From IMG/VR virus record IMGVR_UViG_3300023184_000422, positions 1 to 28,263 of that record: a stretch of 28,263 nucleotides of DNA; one strand, written 5' to 3'. The stretch comes from a virus. Made by a program: the position numbers and the translations under genes. The notes below the pieces were generated by a model. It searched no databases, was not told the origin of the DNA, and saw only the letters and a list, made by a program, of their open reading frames with translations. Of this stretch, positions 23,087-28,263 are shown piece by piece; the first letter of the stretch is position 1, and each line of letters starts with the position of its first letter.

Positions 23087-23677
23087 ATGAAAACATTTAC
23101 TCAATACCTATCAGAATCTACTAAAAAGTATGATTTTCGCGTGAAAGTAGCTGGTGGATTCACTACTGAACAAGAAGCTTCAATGAAATCATTGTTGAAC
23201 AAATATGCAGTTAGTGGGTTTAAAAAAACTGGTACTACTCCTATCCAAACATTACCATTAGACTTTCCTCAAGTTAAAAACTGCGAAGTGAATATCTATG
23301 AAGTAGTGTTAGATTACCCTACAACACAGCAAGAACTTACAGAATACTTAACTTCAGAGTTACGTGTTAATAAGACACACCTTGTGGTACGTAGTCCATT
23401 TGAACACACTGAAGAATATCAACATAATGATCCTAAGCGTGAAGGTGCATTGTTAGACGATAACAACTATTCAGAAGCCGGTAGTCCTAATTTTGAAGAT
23501 TATTACGGTGATAAGTACAACAGCGGTTTTGTTAAAGAATTAAACGATATTCTTAAACTTCAACGCAAAGCCCGTGGAGAAGAAATTCCCACAGAAAGTG
23601 CAGCTAAATTTAATACTGACACTGATGACAAGCAACCGAGCCTATTGAAATTTCAGGCCGAAGACCTAAGGAAATAA
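23087..23677 (+). CDS. Phage protein with T4-like capsid-targeting leader
   Basis: A 196-residue protein. The leader MKTFTQYLSES closely resembles the T4 capsid-targeting leader of internal proteins (MKTYQEFIAEA as recalled), and YLSE-S fits the gp21 prohead protease rule of cleavage after (L/I)-x-E. The body has a two-fold ferredoxin-like alpha/beta look: YDFRVKVAGGF, CEVNIYEVVLDYPTTQQELT, THLVVRSPFEHTEEYQ. A disordered polar tail follows. Similar proteins sit near gp16/gp17 in T4-like marine phages with no assigned role. It is inferred to be packed into the prohead and trimmed there. Its late promoter abuts the ATG. Confidence 0.65.
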   Translation: MKTFTQYLSESTKKYDFRVKVAGGFTTEQEASMKSLLNKYAVSGFKKTGTTPIQTLPLDFPQVKNCEVNIYEVVLDYPTTQQELTEYLTSELRVNKTHLVVRSPFEHTEEYQHNDPKREGALLDDNNYSEAGSPNFEDYYGDKYNSGFVKELNDILKLQRKARGEEIPTESAAKFNTDTDDKQPSLLKFQAEDLRK

Positions 23678-23679
23678 TT

Positions 23680-24513
23680 ATGCAAATGATCGATGTAATG
23701 AAGCGTTTAGCTGAACTTGATAGTAAAAATCCTACTATTGTTAAAGAAAACCAACAGGTAGAAGAATGTGGAATTATGCCTGAAATGGGTATGATGGGTG
23801 GAATGCCTGAGCGTCCTCCAATGCCAGCAAGTATTAATATGACAGCAGGTAGCGGTGAAGAACTTAGCGATATGCTTGCCACTATCATGCAATTAGCAGG
23901 TGTTAAACAACACGGTGCTGAAGAACCAATGGGTGCTGAACCGGCAATAGCACTAACTGCTGAACCAGAAATGGATGCAGGTGATCCAACATCTGATATG
24001 CGTTCTATGATTGATAAATTAAATCCCATGGACGGTGATGATCAAAGTCCAGATCAAGGCGGCGATGATGGAGTTAGTGCGGCACATGGCGATATTGATA
24101 ATGATGGCGATCATGACATGGCGGATCACGAAGCAGAAAAAGATGAAGAAGAAACAGACGAAGGTCAATACGACAATAGTCCATCTGATCCACGTAAGCC
24201 TCCTCCATTTAGTGCTAATCAATTTGCCAATAAAGAAAATCAACCCGGACAAGGTGATAGAATGGATGGCAATATGCCTAAGGCCACAATGGAACAACAA
24301 TTGATGGCGGCATACAAAGAATTTGTATCAGAAAGCAAACCAAGTGCTGGTATGAGCAAAGGTGAAAAATCTAGTTTAGTTAAGAAGGCTAAATCAGGCG
24401 GAGACATTGGCAAGCCAGGCAAGAGTTTTGATAAAGTTGCTGCCAAAGCCGGTGGTGGTGAAAAAGGCAAGAAGATTGCTGTTGCTGCTATGTGGAAGAA
24501 CGCAGCCAAATAA
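23680..24513 (+). CDS. Acidic Met/Asp-rich structural-type protein, unknown
   Basis: A 277-residue, mostly disordered protein. Order: a short helix (MIDVMKRLAELDSKNP, 3-18), a Met/Pro-rich patch (31-50), a helix ELSDMLATIMQLAG, and a strongly acidic middle (100-165). The middle includes a dockerin/EF-like loop D-I-D-N-D-G-D-H-D at 138-146. Next is YKEFVSES (212-219), then a basic C terminus GMSKGEKSSLVKKAKSGGDI and AVAAMWKNAAK. The basic tail is one I recall from several T4-like cyanophage proteins. Opposite charges at the two ends suggest a scaffold, core or DNA-associated internal protein. It starts 2 bases after the previous stop with AAGGA upstream. A terminator follows directly. Confidence 0.65.
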   Translation: MQMIDVMKRLAELDSKNPTIVKENQQVEECGIMPEMGMMGGMPERPPMPASINMTAGSGEELSDMLATIMQLAGVKQHGAEEPMGAEPAIALTAEPEMDAGDPTSDMRSMIDKLNPMDGDDQSPDQGGDDGVSAAHGDIDNDGDHDMADHEAEKDEEETDEGQYDNSPSDPRKPPPFSANQFANKENQPGQGDRMDGNMPKATMEQQLMAAYKEFVSESKPSAGMSKGEKSSLVKKAKSGGDIGKPGKSFDKVAAKAGGGEKGKKIAVAAMWKNAAK

Positions 24514-24531
24514 TACATTAGGATGTAATCC

Positions 24532-24559
24532 AAATAGGCTCTCCGGAGCCTATTTTTTT
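24532..24559 (+). terminator. Intrinsic terminator before gp17
   Basis: A 10-bp stem (AAATAGGCTC with GAGCCTATTT) closes a TCCG tetraloop and runs into seven T residues (24553-24559). It ends the gp16 unit. The gp17 promoter begins one base later. Confidence 0.9.
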
Positions 24560-24560
24560 C

Positions 24561-24568
24561 ATTAAATA
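24561..24568 (+). promoter_or_regulatory. Late promoter motif ATTAAATA (gp17)
   Basis: The motif ends exactly 5 bases before the gp17 ATG (24574), with no ribosome site and a strong terminator immediately upstream. Confidence 0.7.
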
Positions 24569-24573
24569 AACGT

Positions 24574-26154
24574 ATGGGATCAAAAAACTTAGACGGCCAA
24601 CTTGTAAAAAAGGCCCACAGCACACAAAAGTTTACAGAACAAGATATTGAAGATCTATTACAATGTTCTGATCCTATTACTGGCCCACATTATTTCTTAG
24701 AACATTTCTTCCACATACAACATCCTATCAAGGGTAAACTATTGTATGAGCCATATGAGTATCAACGTAGACTAATTGATAGTTATCATAACAATCGTTT
24801 TAATGTAAATCTACTTCCTCGTCAAACTGGTAAAACAACCACAGCGGCAGGATATCTACTCTGGTTTGCTATGTTTGTTCCAGATAGTACCATTCTTGTA
24901 GCAGCACATAAACACACGGGTGCCCAGGAAATTATGGCACGTATTAGATATGCATATGAACTATGCCCTGACCATATTAGATGTGGTGCTACAAGTTATA
25001 ATAAACAAAGTTTGGAGTTTGATAACGGTAGTCGTATTATTGCACAGACAACTACAGAAACAACAGGTCGTGGTATGTCATTATCATTACTCTACGCAGA
25101 TGAGTTTGCGTTTGTGCCACCTAACATTGCTAGTGAATTTTGGACTTCAATATCACCTACACTAAGCACAGGTGGTAAAGCAATTATTACAAGTACACCC
25201 AACAGTGACGAAGATCAATTTGCACAAATATGGAAAGAAGCAAACTATCAATTTGACGAATTTGGTAATGAACAAGAATTAGGTCGTAATGGATTTGCAC
25301 CATTTAGGGCATACTGGCACGAACACCCCGATCGCGATGAAGCATGGGCATCAGAAGAACGAGGACGTATTGGTGAAGAACGTTTCCGTCGTGAACATGA
25401 TTGCGAGTTCTTAGTATTTGATGAAACATTGATTAACAGTATGAAATTAGCCACATTAGATGGAATCAAACCTATAATGAACATGGGAGAGGCACGTTGG
25501 TATAAAAAGATCAATCCACAATCAACATATATCATTAGTCTTGATCCAAGTCTAGGTACGGGTGGAGATCCTGCTGCTATACAAGTTTTAGAAATACCTA
25601 GTTTTGAACAAGTAGCAGAATGGCAGCATAACTTAACCATTGTACAAAGTCAGGTACGTATATTGCGTGATATTTGTAATTACATTAATGATGAGTGTGC
25701 TAGAAAAGGCGGAACATCTAGTATATACTACAGCGTGGAAAATAATAATATAGGTGAAGCTGCATTAGTTGCTATCAACGAGATAGGTGAAGAAAGCATA
25801 CCTGGACTATTTCTTAGCGAACCTATTAAGAAAGGACATGTACGTAGATATCGCAAAGGATTTAATACCACACATTCAGTTAAAATCAACGCTTGTGCCA
25901 AGCTAAAATATCTAATAGAATCTGATAGATTAAAGATAAATTCACGTGCTTTTATCAGTGAATTAAAAACATTTGTGGCAAAAGGATTAAGTTTTGAAGC
26001 CAAAGTAGGAGCACATGACGACCTTGTTAGCAGTATGTTATTAGCAATTCGTATGACATTAGTGCTACAAGAATGGGATCCTGCAATCTACGATAGGATG
26101 CGTGAGGAGCGTGAGGATGAATTTATTATGCCCATGCCTATATACATAAGTTGA
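24574..26154 (+). CDS. gp17: Terminase large subunit gp17
   Basis: A 526-residue packaging motor; T4 gp17 has 610. The ATPase half has Walker A LPRQTGKTT (81-89, Lys87), Walker B LLYADE (172-177, catalytic Glu177) and coupling motif TSTPNS (206-211). The RNase H-like nuclease half has SLDPSLGTGGDP (322-333, Asp324), SVENNNIGE (387-395, Glu389) and AHDDLVSS (480-487, Asp482/483), the three metal-binding acids. It cuts concatemeric DNA and pumps it into the prohead. The early GPHYFLEHFFHI and PYEYQRRLID segments are typical of T4-like forms. The start is the first ATG after the terminator and late promoter, with no Shine-Dalgarno site. Confidence 0.95.
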   Translation: MGSKNLDGQLVKKAHSTQKFTEQDIEDLLQCSDPITGPHYFLEHFFHIQHPIKGKLLYEPYEYQRRLIDSYHNNRFNVNLLPRQTGKTTTAAGYLLWFAMFVPDSTILVAAHKHTGAQEIMARIRYAYELCPDHIRCGATSYNKQSLEFDNGSRIIAQTTTETTGRGMSLSLLYADEFAFVPPNIASEFWTSISPTLSTGGKAIITSTPNSDEDQFAQIWKEANYQFDEFGNEQELGRNGFAPFRAYWHEHPDRDEAWASEERGRIGEERFRREHDCEFLVFDETLINSMKLATLDGIKPIMNMGEARWYKKINPQSTYIISLDPSLGTGGDPAAIQVLEIPSFEQVAEWQHNLTIVQSQVRILRDICNYINDECARKGGTSSIYYSVENNNIGEAALVAINEIGEESIPGLFLSEPIKKGHVRRYRKGFNTTHSVKINACAKLKYLIESDRLKINSRAFISELKTFVAKGLSFEAKVGAHDDLVSSMLLAIRMTLVLQEWDPAIYDRMREEREDEFIMPMPIYIS

Positions 26155-26161
26155 TAATTTG

Positions 26162-26169
26162 AATAAATA
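26162..26169 (+). promoter_or_regulatory. Late promoter motif AATAAATA
   Basis: The motif lies 7 bases after the gp17 stop and ends exactly 5 bases before the ATG at 26175. No ribosome site is seen. Confidence 0.65.
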
Positions 26170-26174
26170 ACAGC

Positions 26175-28263
26175 ATGAAACCTATACAACTAATCTCCCA
26201 AGATCTTTTTGACAAAGTCCGCAGCCGTTTTACCAATTTAGAAATGGGCGACGAAACAGGTGCAGTCACTATTGACCCAGTAGAAGCACGTTTTTTTGAT
26301 TTTGACTTTGTTAACGAAGGCGTTGATCTTGGCCGTGTTAGTATTAGTTTAAATGATCTTGGCAGTTTAAAGATTTACTATAGCCAAGGTATTACAGAAA
26401 ATCAAGACGATGTTGCTACCCAAATGTGGTACAATTTTCTTAAAGAAATGAGATTATTTGCCATGCGTAGATTGCTGAGATTTGACACAAGAGACATTGC
26501 TAAGAATAATTTAGATAAAAACGATTTTCAACATTTGGCCGCAACACAAGGCCCTAAGGAAGAACCAGATATGAATACTATGAACGAAACTAAAAAAATT
26601 AAAAAGAGTGTGGCGGAAAACACAGGCCGCGAGATGACAAATACTCCACGTGATCGTTTGATATCAAGAATGAGTCCTAGTGTTGATAATAATGCATTAT
26701 TGCAAAAAGTTGGAAAAGTAGTAAACAGTCCAGAATTTAATAGTGATGCTATTTTAAAAATTGTAGATGCTGGTGATACTATGACACATCCTGTTGGACG
26801 TTATATCCAAAAAGAATTTGATGAGCTACAATATGATTTAGGTAGAGCATACGAAGATCATCCTGAAGAAGTTGCTGAAAAACTACTAGCAATGTTGATA
26901 GATAGAACACAACAAGGTGTGGCGGAAGGCTCGCATGAAGATCAAGTTGCAAGATTGGCTGCATATAATGAAAAAATGGCTGGCAAAAATCCACCAATTG
27001 AATTGGGTCTACGAGAAGTAGGCAACTGGGCAAAGGTTGGTCACTATGGTGATCCTATCAAAACAGCCTGGTTCAATATAGCAAAATACGGAATTAGAAA
27101 CAATAAATTCAATGATTCTGTTGACCAAGCAATGTCAGCAATAGGTGATTTCCCTGACAAGTATGATCTTAGCATACCCGAACTTGATACATTATATAGT
27201 GCCTATGAAACAGTATATGACCAATGGGAACAATCAAAAAGTGAACGAGGTGTAGCGGAAGGCCTGCAAGAATCACGTTGGAACCATAAGAGTTCCAGCA
27301 AAACTAGCCGAGCAGTACAAGGTAAGACAGAAGTTATTGTCCGACATGCACACAAAGTAGCAGAAACATATCCAGGCGCACGTAGTCAAAGTAAAAACAT
27401 CAAGGCAATCTTTATTCAAAACGCAGATGGCGAACGTTTCAAGTATCCATTTATACACACAGCAGGTGCGTTCGCAATGGCACAACACGTAGATCATGGT
27501 GGTGTTCCACATGATCCAGCAGGCAAAGCAATTATTAAAATGAGTGAGAATATTGCGAAGTTAGGCGAATTCCAACGACATATACAACGTAGTTCCTTGC
27601 ACGCCGATGCACATGGGATTGCGGAACGAGCCATAGGCCACATGAACGAACTTAAAGCACGAGTAGCAGCACTTGGAAAACGTCACCACTATCAAGCATG
27701 GAGAGAAGATTTTGAAATGTCAGGCATGGGTGATAACACAGACGAAATGGTTCTTGACGCAGTAACATTAGAAGATTATAAAAGTAAATTTACAGAAATA
27801 AATTTCCAAGAAGAACTAACAGGTTACTTCCCACTACTACATAGTATCATGAGTGAGACCAACGCAGTTGATCTTGAAGAATATGTTGGAGAAGCGGCAG
27901 CACCTTGGGAAGATGAGGACAAGGCTGATAATAAAAAAGATGAACCTGCAAATACCAAAGGCTCAGATGGTGCAGAACATGGCGGTCATTCTAGAGCAAG
28001 ACATTTAGCAAGACAGGCAATTCCAAAAGAAAAATCAGCAGCAGAAAGTATTGATACATTTGAAGAATGGGCAGATGCAAAAGAAAAAAATGAACTTACA
28101 TCTGATCAGATGAATAATCTCAAGACAGCAATTGAAGCATTACCACAAGGACCACAAGGACCACAATTAGACGCAGCAATAGCCAATGATTTCTTTAACG
28201 ATCCAGAAAAGGGCTTAACAGAATTACCAAATTTTGAAGAATTAACTCAGGCATTACAGAGAG
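26175..28263 (+). CDS. Large multi-module phage protein (3' partial)
   Basis: The frame runs open from the ATG at 26175 to the end of the window, giving at least 696 residues. Residues 1-130 form a globular module (MKPIQLISQDLFDKVRSRF, ARFFDFDFVN, LKIYYSQGITENQDD, MRLFAMRRLLRFDTRDI). I recognise it from long proteins that follow gp17 in T4-like marine phages, without known function. SVAEN (145-149), GVAEG (248-252) and GVAEG (359-363) then punctuate the chain between helical modules. The module after the third has ESRWNHKSSSKTSRAV, a beta segment with EVIVRHAHKVAETYPGARSQ and a PFIHTAGAFAMAQHV helix. The end turns acidic and disordered. It may be an internal capsid or scaffold-type polyprotein; function unknown. 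Confidence 0.8.
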   Translation, partial: MKPIQLISQDLFDKVRSRFTNLEMGDETGAVTIDPVEARFFDFDFVNEGVDLGRVSISLNDLGSLKIYYSQGITENQDDVATQMWYNFLKEMRLFAMRRLLRFDTRDIAKNNLDKNDFQHLAATQGPKEEPDMNTMNETKKIKKSVAENTGREMTNTPRDRLISRMSPSVDNNALLQKVGKVVNSPEFNSDAILKIVDAGDTMTHPVGRYIQKEFDELQYDLGRAYEDHPEEVAEKLLAMLIDRTQQGVAEGSHEDQVARLAAYNEKMAGKNPPIELGLREVGNWAKVGHYGDPIKTAWFNIAKYGIRNNKFNDSVDQAMSAIGDFPDKYDLSIPELDTLYSAYETVYDQWEQSKSERGVAEGLQESRWNHKSSSKTSRAVQGKTEVIVRHAHKVAETYPGARSQSKNIKAIFIQNADGERFKYPFIHTAGAFAMAQHVDHGGVPHDPAGKAIIKMSENIAKLGEFQRHIQRSSLHADAHGIAERAIGHMNELKARVAALGKRHHYQAWREDFEMSGMGDNTDEMVLDAVTLEDYKSKFTEINFQEELTGYFPLLHSIMSETNAVDLEEYVGEAAAPWEDEDKADNKKDEPANTKGSDGAEHGGHSRARHLARQAIPKEKSAAESIDTFEEWADAKEKNELTSDQMNNLKTAIEALPQGPQGPQLDAAIANDFFNDPEKGLTELPNFEELTQALQR

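Noticed and set aside
23610-24029. 139-residue antisense frame
   Set aside because: It lies opposite two well-supported genes, has low-complexity Ser/Ile/Gly content and no promoter or ribosome site.
24019-24304. Overlapping plus and minus frames in the acidic protein gene
   Set aside because: Both are shadows of the Asp/Met-rich coding sequence; the minus one looks membrane-like only because acidic codons reverse to hydrophobic ones.
25248-25640. 130-residue antisense frame in gp17
   Set aside because: Opposite an unmistakable terminase; Cys/Ser-rich without any motif.
1-28263. tRNA genes, integrase, insertion sequences, attachment sites
   Set aside because: No cloverleaf, transposase, recombinase or flanking repeat was seen on either strand by eye; a tRNA scan was not possible here.

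Overview
The window is part of the late (virion-assembly) region of an AT-rich, T4-like tailed phage with a contractile tail. The recognisable genes are T4-type: neck proteins gp13 and gp14, tail completion protein gp15, dNMP kinase gp1, tail sheath gp18, tail tube gp19, head-completion nuclease gp4, terminase small subunit gp16 and terminase large subunit gp17. Style and content (Gly-X-Y fibres rich in Gln and Thr, S74 chaperone domains, a phage glycan-type gene cluster, MKTF... leader proteins, a giant protein after gp17) resemble marine T4-like phages of the cyanophage/pelagiphage kind. The host cannot be named: no photosynthesis gene, tRNA or integrase was seen here. The window starts inside one gene and ends inside another. 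There are no gene-free stretches over 300 bases.

Layout. 1-5200: two tandem tail-fibre genes, both collagen-like with C-terminal self-cleaving S74 chaperones. 5221-5830: two small unknown genes. 5907-9873: a four-gene cassette (five-bladed propeller protein, TPR + FkbM-type methyltransferase, radical SAM/SPASM-like protein, GT-A glycosyltransferase). 12887-9870, minus strand: gp14, gp15 and a Nudix hydrolase. 12916-14388, plus strand: gp13 and dNMP kinase. 14680-14345, minus: a small four-CxxC degenerate HNH-like protein. 14780-18405: gp18 and gp19, closed by a strong intrinsic terminator. 18468-22584: a tube/baseplate-like protein, a small structural-type protein, a short collagen-like protein, a serine-carboxyl peptidase of the sedolisin (S53) type, and gp4, tightly packed. 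22593-24513: gp16, a protein with a T4-like capsid-targeting leader, and an acidic Met-rich protein, closed by a second terminator. 24574-28263: gp17 and the start of a large multi-module protein.

Control. Almost every transcription unit starts just after an octamer ending in TAAATA, matching the T4 late promoter TATAAATA; two copies are perfect. In five genes the motif ends exactly 5 bases before ATG and no Shine-Dalgarno site is visible. With T4 spacing, transcription would begin on the A of AUG, which predicts leaderless late mRNAs.

The most unusual items are the prodomain-less sedolisin with an intact catalytic tetrad inside the structural operon, the apparently leaderless late genes, the radical SAM/methyltransferase/glycosyltransferase cassette, and repeated VAE(G/N) junctions in the last gene that could be prohead-protease sites.
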